A DNA stretch of 62,772 nucleotides from Pseudorhodoplanes sinuspersici (lineage in GTDB: Bacteria; Pseudomonadota; Alphaproteobacteria; Rhizobiales; Xanthobacteraceae). The DNA is taken from contig CAMDXM010000002.1 of NCBI GenBank assembly GCA_945878025.1, forward strand, positions 1 through 62,772, written 5' to 3'. Position 1 is the stretch's first letter. Each line of letters opens with the position of its first letter. Under the pieces are notes generated by a model that was not told where the DNA came from, made no database searches, and saw nothing but the letters and a program-made list of their open reading frames with translations. The translations under genes and the position numbers were made by a program. Below, in pieces: positions 8,001-17,938 of this stretch.

Positions 8001-8536
8001 AACGCGCGGCGCGCCGGCCATCCCGAGCGAAAGTGGCCCCCGCGCGCGCGGCGCAGCAGGGGCGCACGTCGCCCGACGCCGCGATCGACATCACGCCGCT
8101 GCCGGACGCCATCGGCTACATGCTCCGCCGCGCGCATCTCGTCGTGGTGAAGAATTTCATGACGGTTTGCGACGAGCTCAACATCCGTCCCGGACAATAC
8201 GGCATCCTGACCGTGATCGAGAACAATCCGGGCCTCAAGCAGATCGATGTCAGTCTCGCGCTCGGCATCAAGCGCACCAACATGGTGGCGCTGATCGATA
8301 TTCTGGAGAAGCGTGCGCTGGTCCGCCGCGTCGTCGTGCGCGCCGACCGGCGATCCTATGCGCTGCATCTGACCCCGAAGGGCAAAGCCTTCATGTCGAA
8401 ATTGCGCGCGCGCTCCGCTCAGCATGAGGAGGAAGTCAGCGCGGCTTTGGGAGAAAACGGACGCGCGCAATTGCTTTCGCTGCTTCGCCGCCTGCTCGAA
8501 CGGCTGCCTCCGATCGTGAGCGACGACGAGATCTGA
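7997..8536 (+). CDS. MarR-family transcriptional regulator
   Basis: 179 residues. A basic, Ala/Arg-rich N-terminus (about 35 residues) precedes a MarR winged helix. The recognition region is around [27 protein letters not shown], and the wing contains [14 protein letters not shown]. The ATG at 7997 overlaps the thioesterase stop by four bases, so the two are translationally coupled. MarR proteins usually repress nearby catabolic genes until an aromatic acid or acyl-CoA binds; the target here is presumably its own operon. Confidence 0.87.
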   Translation: MKRAARRPSRAKVAPARAAQQGRTSPDAAIDITPLPDAIGYMLRRAHLVVVKNFMTVCDELNIRPGQYGILTVIENNPGLKQIDVSLALGIKRTNMVALIDILEKRALVRRVVVRADRRSYALHLTPKGKAFMSKLRARSAQHEEEVSAALGENGRAQLLSLLRRLLERLPPIVSDDEI

Positions 8537-8679
8537 ACGGCGCGATCCGCCGCGGGGGGGTTGCGTTCCGGCGAAACGCGGAAAAACGCGCCTTATTCGC
8601 GGCCTGCGCCAAGCCTTGCCTGTGGGCTATCGGCGTCTGCGCATGCCATGCCGCGCATCATCTGCTAGCGTCCGGACCG

Positions 8680-11463
8680 ATGGCTGTTCCGCGCCCCAAA
8701 GACACGCCGCCTCGCGAGGGATTTTCCGAGGACGGCGATCTCGTTCCGCCGCAGCCGGCGAATGACGGCGGCCGCGCAACGTCCGAAGACGCCGGGCGTA
8801 TCACGCCCATGATGGAGCAATATATCGAGATCAAGGCCGCCAATCCGGACAGCCTGCTGTTCTACCGGATGGGCGATTTCTACGAATTATTTTTCGACGA
8901 CGCGGAGGTCGCCTCGCGCGCGCTCGGCATCATGCTCACCAAGCGCGGCAAGCATCTTGGCCGCGACATCCCGATGTGCGGCGTGCCGGTCGAGCGCTCC
9001 GACGAATATCTGCACCGGCTGATTGCGCTCGGCCATCGGGTCGCGGTCTGCGAACAGCTGGAAGATCCGACGGAGGCGAAAAAGCGCGGCGCAAAAAGCG
9101 TCGTGCGCCGCGATGTCGTGCGTCTGGTCACGCCGGGCACGCTGACCGAAGACAGTTTGCTCGACGCCAGGCGCAATAATTATCTGCTGGCGATCGCGCG
9201 GGCGCGCGCTTCCGACGAGACCGACCGTTTCGCGCTGGCCTGGATCGATATCTCCACCGGCGAATTCCGCATTGTCGAATGCGAGGCGGGAACGCTCACG
9301 GCGGAAGTCGCGCGCCTCGAACCGAGCGAGATCATCCTGCCCGACGCGCTCTATAGCGATCCGGAACTGACACCCTGGCTGCGCAGTCTCGACCATGTCA
9401 TGCCGCTCACCCGCGACGTGTTCGACGGCGCGACGGCGGATCGCAGGCTTGCGGATTATTTCGCGGTCGCGACCACGGAAGGGTTCGGGGCGCTGACACG
9501 GCTGGAGCTCACCGCCGCGGCGGCCTGCGTCACCTATGTGGAACGCACGCAGCTCGGCAAGCGCCCGCCATTGTCGCCGCCCTTGCGGGAGATTGCCGGC
9601 GCGACGCTCGCCATCGATCAGGCGACGCGCGCCAATCTCGAATTGATCCGCACATTGAACGGGGAGCGGCGCGGCTCGCTGCTCGCCGCCATCGACCGCA
9701 CCGTGACGGCCGCGGGCTCGCGGCTTCTGGCGCAAAGGCTTTCGGCGCCGCTGACCGATCCCAAGGCGATCGACCGGCGGCTCGATTCGGTTTCGGCGCT
9801 GGTCGCCGACGCGCTGGCGCGGCAGGATATGCGCGAAAAGCTGAAAGCCGCCCCCGATCTCGCGCGCGCCTTGTCGCGGCTCGTGGTCGGGCGCGGTGGC
9901 CCGCGCGATCTCGCCGCAATCCGCGATGGCCTGCGCGCCGCAAGGGACATCGCCACCCGCATCCAGACAATCGTAAATTGCCCCGCCGAGATATCGGACG
10001 CGGCAGCGAACTTGATCCGGCCCGACGCCGCCATCGCCGCCGAACTCGCGATCGCGCTGGCGGACGAACTGCCGGCCTTCAAGCGCGACGGCGGTTTCGT
10101 GCGTCACGGCTTCGAATCCGCGCTCGACGAGGTGCGAGCGCTGCGCGACGAATCGCGCAAGGTGGTCGCGCAATTGCAGGCGCGCTATGCCGACGACACC
10201 GCCGTGCGCGGCCTGAAAATCCGGCACAACAACGTGCTCGGCTATTTCGTCGAGGTGACGGCGCAGCATGGCGACAAGCTGATGACGCCGCCGCTCAACG
10301 CACAATTCATCCATCGGCAAACGCTGGCCGGACAAGTGCGCTTCACCACAACGGAGCTTGGTGAATTGGAAGCCAAGATCGCGAGTGCCGCCGACCGCGC
10401 GCTCGGACTTGAGCTTGAGATTTTCGAGCGGCTCGCGGGCCGCGTGATCGCGGCGAGCGCTGACATCAAATCCGCGGCGGAAGCGCTGGCCGTGCTCGAC
10501 GTGTCGGCTTCGCTCGCGGCACTGGCGGCCGAAAAGGATTATGTGCGGCCCGAGATCGACCGCGGACTTCGTTTCGACATCAAGGGCGCGCGCCATCCCG
10601 TGGTCGAGCAGGCGCTGGCGCAGACTGCGCCGTTCATCGCCAACGATTGCGACCTCTCTCCGCCTGCGAAGGAAAAGACCGGGCGCATCTGGGTGCTGAC
10701 CGGCCCCAACATGGCGGGCAAGTCGACATTCCTGCGCCAGAACGCGCTGATCGTCATTCTCGCGCAGATGGGCGGCTTCGTCCCGGCCAAGAGCGCACAT
10801 ATCGGCGCGGTCGACCGGCTGTTCTCGCGCGTCGGAGCCGCCGACGATCTCGCGCGCGGACGCTCAACCTTCATGGTCGAGATGGTCGAGACCGCCGCCA
10901 TCCTCAACCAGGCCGGCGAACGCTCGCTTGTCATCCTCGACGAAATCGGGCGCGGCACCGCGACCTTCGACGGCCTTTCGATCGCCTGGGCGACCATCGA
11001 GCATCTGCACGAGGTCAATCGCTGCCGCGCATTGTTCGCCACGCATTTTCACGAGCTTACCGCGCTCGCGACCAAACTGCCGCGCCTGCACAACGCGACC
11101 ATGCGCGTGAAGGAATGGCAGGGGGACGTGGTGTTCCTGCACGAGGTGATGCCGGGCGCGGCCGACCGCTCCTACGGCATCCAGGTCGCGAAACTCGCGG
11201 GCCTTCCGCAAAGCGTGATCGAGCGCGCCAAGGTGGTTCTTGCCGGCCTCGAATCGGAACAACGCAAGGCGCCCTTGCGCGGATTCGACGATCTGCCGCT
11301 GTTCCAGGCGGCACCCGCGCCGGCAGCTGCGTCGCGCGAAACGCCACTGGATAAAGTGATCGCCGCAATCGAGGCGCTGCATCCCGACGAGATGTCGCCG
11401 CGCGAAGCGATGGACGCGCTTTACGCGCTCAAAGTCCGGCTCGCCGACATCAAGAAGCTTTAA
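8680..11463 (+). CDS. mutS: DNA mismatch repair protein MutS
   Basis: 927 residues. It recognises mismatches and small loops and recruits MutL. The N-terminal mismatch-binding motif [11 protein letters not shown] is present, with the stacking Phe at residue 67 and Glu69, after a roughly 45-residue extension longer than in E. coli. The C-terminal ATPase has Walker [10 protein letters not shown] near residue 674 and Walker [11 protein letters not shown] near 750. Its TAA overlaps the stop of the convergent membrane-protein gene within TTAA. Confidence 0.98.
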   Translation: MAVPRPKDTPPREGFSEDGDLVPPQPANDGGRATSEDAGRITPMMEQYIEIKAANPDSLLFYRMGDFYELFFDDAEVASRALGIMLTKRGKHLGRDIPMCGVPVERSDEYLHRLIALGHRVAVCEQLEDPTEAKKRGAKSVVRRDVVRLVTPGTLTEDSLLDARRNNYLLAIARARASDETDRFALAWIDISTGEFRIVECEAGTLTAEVARLEPSEIILPDALYSDPELTPWLRSLDHVMPLTRDVFDGATADRRLADYFAVATTEGFGALTRLELTAAAACVTYVERTQLGKRPPLSPPLREIAGATLAIDQATRANLELIRTLNGERRGSLLAAIDRTVTAAGSRLLAQRLSAPLTDPKAIDRRLDSVSALVADALARQDMREKLKAAPDLARALSRLVVGRGGPRDLAAIRDGLRAARDIATRIQTIVNCPAEISDAAANLIRPDAAIAAELAIALADELPAFKRDGGFVRHGFESALDEVRALRDESRKVVAQLQARYADDTAVRGLKIRHNNVLGYFVEVTAQHGDKLMTPPLNAQFIHRQTLAGQVRFTTTELGELEAKIASAADRALGLELEIFERLAGRVIAASADIKSAAEALAVLDVSASLAALAAEKDYVRPEIDRGLRFDIKGARHPVVEQALAQTAPFIANDCDLSPPAKEKTGRIWVLTGPNMAGKSTFLRQNALIVILAQMGGFVPAKSAHIGAVDRLFSRVGAADDLARGRSTFMVEMVETAAILNQAGERSLVILDEIGRGTATFDGLSIAWATIEHLHEVNRCRALFATHFHELTALATKLPRLHNATMRVKEWQGDVVFLHEVMPGAADRSYGIQVAKLAGLPQSVIERAKVVLAGLESEQRKAPLRGFDDLPLFQAAPAPAAASRETPLDKVIAAIEALHPDEMSPREAMDALYALKVRLADIKKL

Positions 11464-12263
11464 AAATCCCACCAGCGGCGGATCAGCCAGATCAGCGCAT
11501 TCCAGGCGATGCCGATCGCGAGCCCGGCGGCATAAGACCACCAGCCGCCAACGCTTGCCGCGAGATAGTGAACGGCGAGAAATCCGAGCGCCAGACCGAA
11601 CAGAGGCGCGGGGATATGCGCGGCAACGCTCGCGGCCGCCGGACCGCCAACGCGCGGATGCAGGATGATGAAGAAGCTTCCCATCGCCACCGGGAAGACC
11701 GCGAAAACGCCGGACGCAAACGAGCCGATGCTGTGGCTCGCGGTCGTGACGACGACCACGCAGAGCGCGACGATGGCCGCCCGCCAGGCAATATCGCCGT
11801 GCGTCGCTTTCACCTTCGTCTTGACGCCTTCGACGCGGAAATGCCGGCCAGCAACGATGGTCGCGCCAAGCACAATCACATTGAGCAGGAGCGCGCTCGC
11901 CGGTGTCCAGCCGACAAGACGCAGTAACGCCGCACACGTAAACCACACCGCGAAAGCGCCGCCGAGGCTGATCGGCAGGCCGCGCTTTTGCGCCAGCACC
12001 GCATAAGAAAAAGCGAACAAGGCGCCCGAGGCGTTGGCGGCGATGCTGCCGACCGCGCTTTGCGCAATGAAGGACGGCGTATGCTCGAGTGCGAGGATGA
12101 TATAGACCGCGCCCGCGGCCGTCGGCAAAGCCGCGATCAGCGCACCGATGAACGGGCCCGTCCGCTCCACGACAATCGTTGCCGTAACGACGATGGTCAC
12201 GGTCAGGACAATCTTCAGAAGAAGACCGAACAGAAACATTTGGTCGGGTGTTGCGGCGCTCAT
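11460..12263 (-). CDS. Integral membrane protein of unknown function, tandem paralogue 1
   Basis: 267 residues, roughly eight hydrophobic segments, no recognisable catalytic motif. It closely resembles the adjacent upstream gene: both share an opening of the form [31 protein letters not shown] and a matching central [19 protein letters not shown] segment. I chose the ATG at 12263, which overlaps the upstream stop (ATGA); the longer open frame is not membrane-like. I do not recognise a function; a small transporter or permease is possible. Confidence 0.8.
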   Translation of the reverse strand: MSAATPDQMFLFGLLLKIVLTVTIVVTATIVVERTGPFIGALIAALPTAAGAVYIILALEHTPSFIAQSAVGSIAANASGALFAFSYAVLAQKRGLPISLGGAFAVWFTCAALLRLVGWTPASALLLNVIVLGATIVAGRHFRVEGVKTKVKATHGDIAWRAAIVALCVVVVTTASHSIGSFASGVFAVFPVAMGSFFIILHPRVGGPAAASVAAHIPAPLFGLALGFLAVHYLAASVGGWWSYAAGLAIGIAWNALIWLIRRWWDF

Positions 12264-13060
12264 GCGGGACGCCCGGTTTTCCGCTGCCGAGTAAGAAACA
12301 GCATCAGGTTCCAGACAATCGACACGGCAAGCGCAAGCGCGAGCGCCCACCCGTTGCCGAGCGGAATTGCCGCCACATGCAACGTGAGAACCGCGAGGCC
12401 GAATCCGAATAATCCGAGAATACCGCTGGCCAGCACCGCGGCGGCGGCGGGGCCGCCGATGCGGTGATGCAGGATCAGCATGATGCTGGTGAAGACCACT
12501 GGAAAGGCCGCGAGCACGCCGGTCGGTCCCGGGCCGATCCGGAAGCTGAGTGTGACAACCGCTCCAACAAGGCACGCCACCAGAAGCGCGCGCATGGCGA
12601 AATCGTACCAGCGCAGCCGGATCGGCGGCACGCGGACGTGCCGATACTTACGCACGATCAGAAAACTGATCGGGAAAATAACGACGTTCAAAAGCACGGC
12701 AATCCACGTCGTTGTCGAGATCGCCGTGAAGGCGATGACCGAGACGAGCCAGGCCAGAAACGCCCCCGGCACCGCGACGAGAAATTGCCCGCGTTGCGCG
12801 AGCAGCACGTAAGCCACGGCATAGATCGCTGCCGAGGCATTGAGCGCGAGGCTTGCGAGCGCGCTGCGCGAAATGAATTCTGGATCGTGATCGAGCGCGA
12901 GGAAGACGTAAGCCGGCCCCGCCGACACCGGCAGGGTTGCGATCAGGGCACCGATCGCCGGACCCGCGCGTTCGGCGGCGACGGTCGCGGTGATGACGAA
13001 GGACGCCGCGACAATCATTTTGATTGCGAGCGTCAGCGCGAAATAGAGTTCGGGGGACAT
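12260..13060 (-). CDS. Integral membrane protein of unknown function, tandem paralogue 2
   Basis: 266 residues and about eight hydrophobic segments, starting MSPELYFALTLAIKMIVAAS. It is the paralogue of the next gene downstream and the two overlap by four bases, so they probably form a two-gene operon and perhaps a heteromeric membrane complex. No transporter signature could be assigned by eye. Confidence 0.8.
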   Translation of the reverse strand: MSPELYFALTLAIKMIVAASFVITATVAAERAGPAIGALIATLPVSAGPAYVFLALDHDPEFISRSALASLALNASAAIYAVAYVLLAQRGQFLVAVPGAFLAWLVSVIAFTAISTTTWIAVLLNVVIFPISFLIVRKYRHVRVPPIRLRWYDFAMRALLVACLVGAVVTLSFRIGPGPTGVLAAFPVVFTSIMLILHHRIGGPAAAAVLASGILGLFGFGLAVLTLHVAAIPLGNGWALALALAVSIVWNLMLFLTRQRKTGRPA

Positions 13061-13241
13061 GGTCAACCGGCGGCGTTCAAACGGGGGTGGACCATAGCCA
13101 TCCCGCGCGAACACACCAGTCACACTTGTGCATGGACAAGATGCGCCGAATGCCGCGGTCGGCTGGCGAGCACGGCGCAATAGCCGGATGCAGGCAGGGC
13201 ATCAGCCCCTCACCCGGCTCGGACCTTGCGGTCCTCGCCAT

Positions 13242-13265
13242 CCTCTCCCCGTGAACGGGGAGAGG
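13242..13265. repeat. Short perfect palindrome CCTCTCCCCGT/ACGGGGAGAGG
   Basis: Two 11-base arms around GA, in the 214-bp gap between osmC and the membrane-protein pair. Downstream on the minus strand there is no T-run, so it is not a standard terminator of osmC; it looks like a dispersed palindrome. I see nothing else definite in that gap. Confidence 0.55.
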
Positions 13266-13274
13266 GAAAAAGTC

Positions 13275-13784
13275 TCACATGCGATTGAGGCTGACCGCGA
13301 CGGGCGGGCCGGACTTGATAGTCTGGTACACCACGCAATAGCGCTCGGTGAGTTTCAGGAGCTGGTCGAGCTTGTCCTGCGGCGCGTCGGTATCGACGTC
13401 GAATGCGAGACGGATCTCGCGAAAGCCGACCGGCGCGTCCTTGGCGACGCCGAGCGTGCCGCGGAAATCGAGATCGCCCTCGGCGGAGACCTTGCCGGAT
13501 TTGAGCGGGATATCGAGCGCGGTCGAAACCGCTTTGAGCGTCACGCCGGCGCAGGCGACAAGCGCCTCCAGCAGCATGTCGCCCGAGCAAAGCTCCATGC
13601 CGGAGCCGCCGGTCGCCGGATGCAGGCCGGCGATCGCGAGCGCGCGGCCGGTCTCGACCTTGCAGGCGATGTTCTGGTCGTCGAGCGTGCCTTTGGCGCG
13701 CAGCGTGATGACCGCCGCATTGGCATCGCTTTTATATTTATCCTTGATTGGGGCCTGCATTGCCCGCAATTGCGCCGCGTCCAT
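13275..13784 (-). CDS. OsmC-family peroxiredoxin-like protein
   Basis: 169 residues. OsmC/Ohr proteins reduce organic hydroperoxides using two cysteines. Candidates here are Cys78 in EALVACAGVT and Cys150 in ERYCVVYQT, close to the usual roughly 66-residue spacing. The LHPATGGSGMELCSGDMLLEAL segment is typical of the wider OsmC family rather than canonical Ohr. It stands alone, 36 bp from the alcohol dehydrogenase gene upstream on the same strand. Confidence 0.87.
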   Translation of the reverse strand: MDAAQLRAMQAPIKDKYKSDANAAVITLRAKGTLDDQNIACKVETGRALAIAGLHPATGGSGMELCSGDMLLEALVACAGVTLKAVSTALDIPLKSGKVSAEGDLDFRGTLGVAKDAPVGFREIRLAFDVDTDAPQDKLDQLLKLTERYCVVYQTIKSGPPVAVSLNRM

Positions 13785-13820
13785 GCCAGTCTCCTTTTTG
13801 AAGTCTTCTCTATATAGGCG

Positions 13821-14879
13821 CTATGGCGTCGGCGTCAGCACCACGCGGCCGACCACCTTGCCCGCTTTCAGATCCATCAGCCCCGCATTCGCTTCTTGCA
13901 ACGGCCGCCGATCGATCGGAATGGGAGGCATGCGCGTCTTGCGCACCAGCGCGAGCAATTCCTTCAATTCCTTCGGACTGCCGACGTAAGACCCTCGCAG
14001 CGTCATCGCCTTGATCGGGATGAACGGCGTCGAAATGGTGACGTCGCCGCCGAACAGGCCGACGACGATCACGGTGCCGCCCTTGGTGATGCTGTCGATC
14101 CCGAGCTTCACGGTGGCGGACGAGCCGACGAAATCGACCACCGACCATACGCCATTCTTGGTTGCGTCCTGAATCTGCTTCACCGCGTCCGGTGCATTGC
14201 CGTCCACGGTCGCGAGCGCTCCAGCCTTCTTTGCCGCTTCGCGCTTTTTCGGATCGATGTCGACGACGATGGCGCCCTTGCCCTTCATCGCCTTGAGAAT
14301 GGCAAGCGCCATCAGCCCGACGCCGCCGGCGCCGATAATGACAGTGGGCTCGCTCTTGAGCACGGCGCCGAATTTCTTCAGCGCGCTATAGGCGGTGACG
14401 CCGGAACAGGCGAGCGGCGCGGCCTGCTCCGGTTTGAGCGAGCCATAGTCCAGGAGATAACGCGGATGCGGCACGATGACATGATCGGCATATCCGCCGG
14501 GACGGAACACACCGACAAAACCCGGCTTGAGGCACAGATGTTCGTCGCCGCGCTTGCAGACCGCGCATTGGCCGCAGCCGATCCAGGGATAGACCAGACG
14601 CTTGGCGCCGATCTTCACACCCTTCGCTTTCGGGCCGAGCGCCACCACCTGCCCCGCGGTTTCGTGACCCATGGTGAGGGGCAGTTTCATGCCGCGGTCG
14701 GTCAGCTTCAGCGTCTTGCCGCCGCCGAGGTCATAAACGCCTTCCCAGAAATGCAGATCGCTGTGGCAGATCCCGGCCGCGGTCACGCGCAGCAGCACTT
14801 CGGTGCCGGCGGGCTTGGGTGTCGGCCGGTTCATCAGCCGCAGCGGCGCGCCGCATTCGCAAACGTCATAGCTTTGCAT
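13821..14879 (-). CDS. Zinc-dependent alcohol dehydrogenase (MDR family)
   Basis: 352 residues. Catalytic zinc ligands are visible at Cys38 (GICHSD) and His72-Glu73 (GHE). The structural zinc loop has cysteines at 102, 105, 108 and 116. The Rossmann motif IIGAGGVGLMAL is near 175. It oxidises an alcohol or reduces an aldehyde with NAD(P). Spacing to osmC permits cotranscription. Substrate unknown. Confidence 0.9.
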   Translation of the reverse strand: MQSYDVCECGAPLRLMNRPTPKPAGTEVLLRVTAAGICHSDLHFWEGVYDLGGGKTLKLTDRGMKLPLTMGHETAGQVVALGPKAKGVKIGAKRLVYPWIGCGQCAVCKRGDEHLCLKPGFVGVFRPGGYADHVIVPHPRYLLDYGSLKPEQAAPLACSGVTAYSALKKFGAVLKSEPTVIIGAGGVGLMALAILKAMKGKGAIVVDIDPKKREAAKKAGALATVDGNAPDAVKQIQDATKNGVWSVVDFVGSSATVKLGIDSITKGGTVIVVGLFGGDVTISTPFIPIKAMTLRGSYVGSPKELKELLALVRKTRMPPIPIDRRPLQEANAGLMDLKAGKVVGRVVLTPTP

Positions 14880-14954
14880 GGCTTTCCATCCCGGATCGTT
14901 GCCGAGGCTCGACCCGGCAATCCATTTCTTGTGCCGCGAGCTTTTTCCAGATGG

Positions 14955-14977
14955 ATGCGCGGGTCAAGTCCGCGCAT
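14955..14977. repeat. Hairpin ATGCGCGG-N7-CCGCGCAT
   Basis: A small inverted repeat between ssuB and the alcohol dehydrogenase gene, within a stretch of the CGCGGGTCAAGTCCGCG type common between genes in this group. No T-run follows. It may stabilise message ends. Confidence 0.5.
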
Positions 14978-15004
14978 GACAATGCTGCGATGCGGCCCGC
15001 GTTA

Positions 15005-15802
15005 TTACCACCACATCGCCGCGCCGGTTTCTGCCTTTGTGTCGCGATCGTCGACTGAGACATTGCGATCGAGCGAGCGGTCGAGCGCGGCCAGGACGCG
15101 GCGCTTGACGAAATCGAACGCCGCCGACTGGCGGTCGCGCGGGCGCGGCAGATCGGCCGCGATTTCCTCGTAAATGCGGCCCGGATGCGGGCGCATGACG
15201 ACGATGCGGTCGGCGAGCACCGCGGCCTCGTCCACGTCGTGCGTGACGACCACGAGCGTTGGCGTCGGCTTCAGATCAGCCCAGAGCGAGAGCAGATGAT
15301 CCTGCAGATCGGCGCGCGTGAAGGCGTCGAGCGCGGAAAACGGCTCGTCCAGCAGCAATACTTCCGGATTAGGCACCAATGCGCGCGCGATGGCGACGCG
15401 TTGCGCCTGCCCGCCCGACAATTCGCGCGGCCACACCTTGGCTTTATCGGACAGACCCACGCGCTCCAGCGCGTGCGCCACCCGCTGGCGCCGCTCGGAC
15501 GCGGACAGATGATGCAGGCCGAATCCGACATTGTCGGCGACGGTGAGCCACGGAAGAAGGCGCGGCTCCTGGAATACGATCCCGATCTTCTCGTGCGGGG
15601 CGGTGATGGTGACGCCGTCGAGCTGCACGCGGCCCTGGCTCGGATTGTCGAGGCCGGACACGGCGCGCAGCAATGTCGATTTGCCGCAACCCGAGCCGCC
15701 GACAATGACCAGGATTTCGCCCGGCATGACCGAGAGCGACACGTTTTCGAGCGCGCGCACGTTGTTGGGATAGGTCTTTCCGACATGTTCGAGGGTCAGC
15801 AT
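15005..15802 (-). CDS. ssuB: ABC transporter ATP-binding protein, aliphatic sulfonate/NitT-TauT type
   Basis: 265 residues, cytoplasmic ATPase of the importer. Walker A GGSGCGKST (about 35-43), the Q-loop, LSGGQAQR and LLLDEPF are in order. The sequence has the SsuB/TauB look (FQEPRLLPWLTVADNV). One base separates it from the permease stop, and the SsuA-like binding protein begins the cluster. Sulfonate specificity is taken from the binding protein and its leader. Confidence 0.88.
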   Translation of the reverse strand: MLTLEHVGKTYPNNVRALENVSLSVMPGEILVIVGGSGCGKSTLLRAVSGLDNPSQGRVQLDGVTITAPHEKIGIVFQEPRLLPWLTVADNVGFGLHHLSASERRQRVAHALERVGLSDKAKVWPRELSGGQAQRVAIARALVPNPEVLLLDEPFSALDAFTRADLQDHLLSLWADLKPTPTLVVVTHDVDEAAVLADRIVVMRPHPGRIYEEIAADLPRPRDRQSAAFDFVKRRVLAALDRSLDRNVSVDDRDTKAETGAAMWW

Positions 15803-15803
15803 G

Positions 15804-16655
15804 TCACGCGCCCTCGCTACGCGCGCTGAAGCGGTCTTCCCAGCGCAGGAACGGCGCCGACGCCGCAGCGATGATCCAGTCCGTGGTTTTGCCGATGACG
15901 GCGAAGGTCACGATCGCGGCCACGATCTGCGCCGGCTTGCCGAGCTGCTGCCCGTCGATCAGGAGAAAGCCGAGCCCCTCCGACGCGCCGAGGAGTTCGG
16001 CCGCGACCACGAACATCCAGCCGAGACCGAGGCCCGAACGAAGCGATACGATGTAAGCGGGCAACACGGCCGGCAGCAGAATGCGGCGGACCAAAGCCGG
16101 ACCCGAAAGGCGGAACACGCGGCCGACTTCCACGATCTTGCGGTCGACCGACATGATCGCGCCCATGACGCCGAGATAAACCGGAAAGAACACGCCGACC
16201 GCGATCAGCGTGATTTTCGATTGCTCGAAAATGCCGAACCACAGAATGAACAGCGGCACCCAGGCGATCGAGGGGATCGCACGCAACGCCTGCAGCGTCG
16301 GATCGAGCAGACGGCGCGACAGGACGGAATATCCGCTGATCGCGCCGAACAAGGTTCCCGCGACAACGCCGAGCGCGAAACCGGCCGCGACGCGGGCGAC
16401 CGTCGCGCGCACATGCACCCAGAGCTCGCCGCTCCGTGCGAGTTCAACGAGCGTGTTCCAGATCACCGAAGGCGGCGGCACGAGACGCCCATTCGAGAAG
16501 CCTGCGCGCACCGCGAATTCCCAAAGCAAAGCGAGAGCGACCGGCAGCATGAGGCCGAGCAAGGCGCGGCTCCAGCGCCATGAACGGACCGCCTTGGTCC
16601 GCGCCGCCGCCGCCGAGGCTGGATCGAGCGTCATTGTCATATGCGCAGAAGACAT
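15804..16655 (-). CDS. ssuC: ABC transporter permease, aliphatic sulfonate type
   Basis: 283 residues with about six membrane segments and the binding-protein-dependent permease EAA-like loop around RVFRLSGPALVRRILLPAVLP. It forms the channel of the SsuABC-type importer. The start could be 16655 or an internal Met at 16640; neither changes the function. A strong hairpin at 16695-16727 separates it from the binding-protein gene. Confidence 0.87.
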   Translation of the reverse strand: MSSAHMTMTLDPASAAAARTKAVRSWRWSRALLGLMLPVALALLWEFAVRAGFSNGRLVPPPSVIWNTLVELARSGELWVHVRATVARVAAGFALGVVAGTLFGAISGYSVLSRRLLDPTLQALRAIPSIAWVPLFILWFGIFEQSKITLIAVGVFFPVYLGVMGAIMSVDRKIVEVGRVFRLSGPALVRRILLPAVLPAYIVSLRSGLGLGWMFVVAAELLGASEGLGFLLIDGQQLGKPAQIVAAIVTFAVIGKTTDWIIAAASAPFLRWEDRFSARSEGA

Positions 16656-16694
16656 GGACCAGTTCCGAATTTCAATCCCGGACCGCCGATGCGT

Positions 16695-16727
16695 GAATGG
16701 CGGCTCTGATAGAAGGAGCCGCCATTC
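16695..16727 (-). promoter_or_regulatory. Intercistronic hairpin between ssuA and ssuC
   Basis: Perfect 12-bp arms GAATGGCGGCTC / GAGCCGCCATTC with a 9-base loop, in the 132-bp gap of the operon. There is no T-run. Such hairpins commonly protect or partly terminate the message after the binding-protein gene, giving more binding protein than membrane components. Confidence 0.6.
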
Positions 16728-16787
16728 GTCGTGCCGTCTCCGGTCCGGGAGGAGCTAAGGGAATACCGGAGATGGCGAGTCCGGTGA

Positions 16788-17762
16788 TTAGTTCGTCAGC
16801 GGAACGCGGTCGTCGATCAGCGCGTCGACCGTCGCCTTGACGTCCACATTCGCGGCGATGACGCCGGCCTGCTGCAAAGCAAGTCCCGCCTGCAGGATGG
16901 AATCCTTCTGCGGCGCGCCGATCTTGGAATGCGTCAGCTCGGTGCGTTCCTTGAGCTGCTTGTCGACCACGGCCTCCGGCAGCTTGGTGACCGCGATGAA
17001 GGTGCTCTTCACGACATCCGGATTGGCGAGCGAGTATTTGCGGGCCTCTTCATAGACCTTCAGCACACGCGCAACGATCGCGGGCTGATCTTTCAGGAAT
17101 TCCTCGCGCACATTGAGGATGCCCCAGGTGTTGGCGTCCTTGTTGCGGAAGAACAGCTTGGCGCCGTCTTCGACTTCAGCCGCCGCCATCATCGGGTCGA
17201 GACCGGCCCAGGCGTCGACGTCGCCGCGGATCAAAGCCGCCTTGCCGTCGGCATGCTGCAGGAGCACCGGCGTGATGTCCTTGTCGGAGAGCTTCTCGGC
17301 CAAGAGCGCGCGCACAAGGAAGATGTGCGGATCGGTGCCGCGCGTGACGGCGACGCGTTTGCCCTTGAGGTCGGAAACCTTGCTGATCGCGGAATCCTTG
17401 CGCGTCACAAGCGCGGTCCATTCGGGGCGCGAATAGACGTAGATCGACTTGATCGGGTTGCCGTTGATCTTGGCGACGAGCGCGGCGGAGCCCGCAGTCG
17501 AGCCGAAATCAATCGATGAGGCATTGAGGAATTCGAGCGCCTTGTTCGAACCGGCCGACTGCACCCAACGGATCGCGATGCCGTCCTTGGCGAATTCCTT
17601 TTCGAGCAGCCCCTTGTCCTTCAGGACCATCGAAACGGGATTGTAGGTCGCCCAGTCGATGCGGATTTCTGTCGGCTTATCGGCAGCGAACAAAGCCGTC
17701 GATGGCGCAAGGCCGATCAAAAGCGCGGACGCCAGAAGGGAACGCCGGGAAAGAAGTGTCAT
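16788..17762 (-). CDS. ssuA: Aliphatic sulfonate ABC transporter substrate-binding protein
   Basis: 324 residues. A signal peptide with LSRRSLLASALLIGLAPS ends near ALFAAD. The mature part reads as SsuA/NMT1-like: IRIDWATYNPVSMVLKDKG, then SIDFGSTAGSAALVAK and KGKRVAVTRGTDPH. It captures sulfonates in the periplasm. The ATG at 17762 has GGAGG just upstream. Its 170-base leader carries a SAM-II riboswitch-like fold directly after a promoter, which agrees with a sulfur-scavenging role. Confidence 0.88.
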   Translation of the reverse strand: MTLLSRRSLLASALLIGLAPSTALFAADKPTEIRIDWATYNPVSMVLKDKGLLEKEFAKDGIAIRWVQSAGSNKALEFLNASSIDFGSTAGSAALVAKINGNPIKSIYVYSRPEWTALVTRKDSAISKVSDLKGKRVAVTRGTDPHIFLVRALLAEKLSDKDITPVLLQHADGKAALIRGDVDAWAGLDPMMAAAEVEDGAKLFFRNKDANTWGILNVREEFLKDQPAIVARVLKVYEEARKYSLANPDVVKSTFIAVTKLPEAVVDKQLKERTELTHSKIGAPQKDSILQAGLALQQAGVIAANVDVKATVDALIDDRVPLTN

Positions 17763-17880
17763 GATAACCTCCACAGATGTTGCGGCATCGGTGCCCGAAA
17801 GCGCTTCTGCCAACTTGAGGATGGAGGCGGGAATTTCGCCCCGCCCGTCAGCTTGTTGCGACGGGGAGAGGCCCCAACCG

Positions 17881-17932
17881 CTTTAGCTGCATTTGTTAAG
17901 CGCCCGCAAGCTGTTCGCTCAAATCGGCGCTA
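17881..17932 (-). promoter_or_regulatory. SAM-II riboswitch-like aptamer upstream of ssuA
   Basis: Read on the minus strand, stem P1 is AGCGCC (17931-17926) with GGCGCU (17904-17899). The loop begins GAUUUG and continues to CAGCUUGC. The 3' tail is UUAACAAAUGCAGCUAAAG. GAUUUG, GCUUGC, the A-rich linker and the terminal GCUAAA are hallmarks of the alphaproteobacterial SAM-II (metA) motif. AGCU(U)GC can pair with GCAGCU to make the pseudoknot. SAM binding would lower ssuABC expression when methionine supply is good. The start codon is about 118 bases further on, so control may be by termination or leader folding. Confidence 0.75.
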
Positions 17933-17938
17933 CCCATT

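Noticed and set aside
8887-10800. 637-codon open frame antisense to mutS
   Set aside because: Same shadow effect; the mutS frame carries all motifs in order.
13242-13265. Terminator for osmC
   Set aside because: The palindrome is perfect but minus-strand transcripts meet no T-run after it; listed as a repeat instead.
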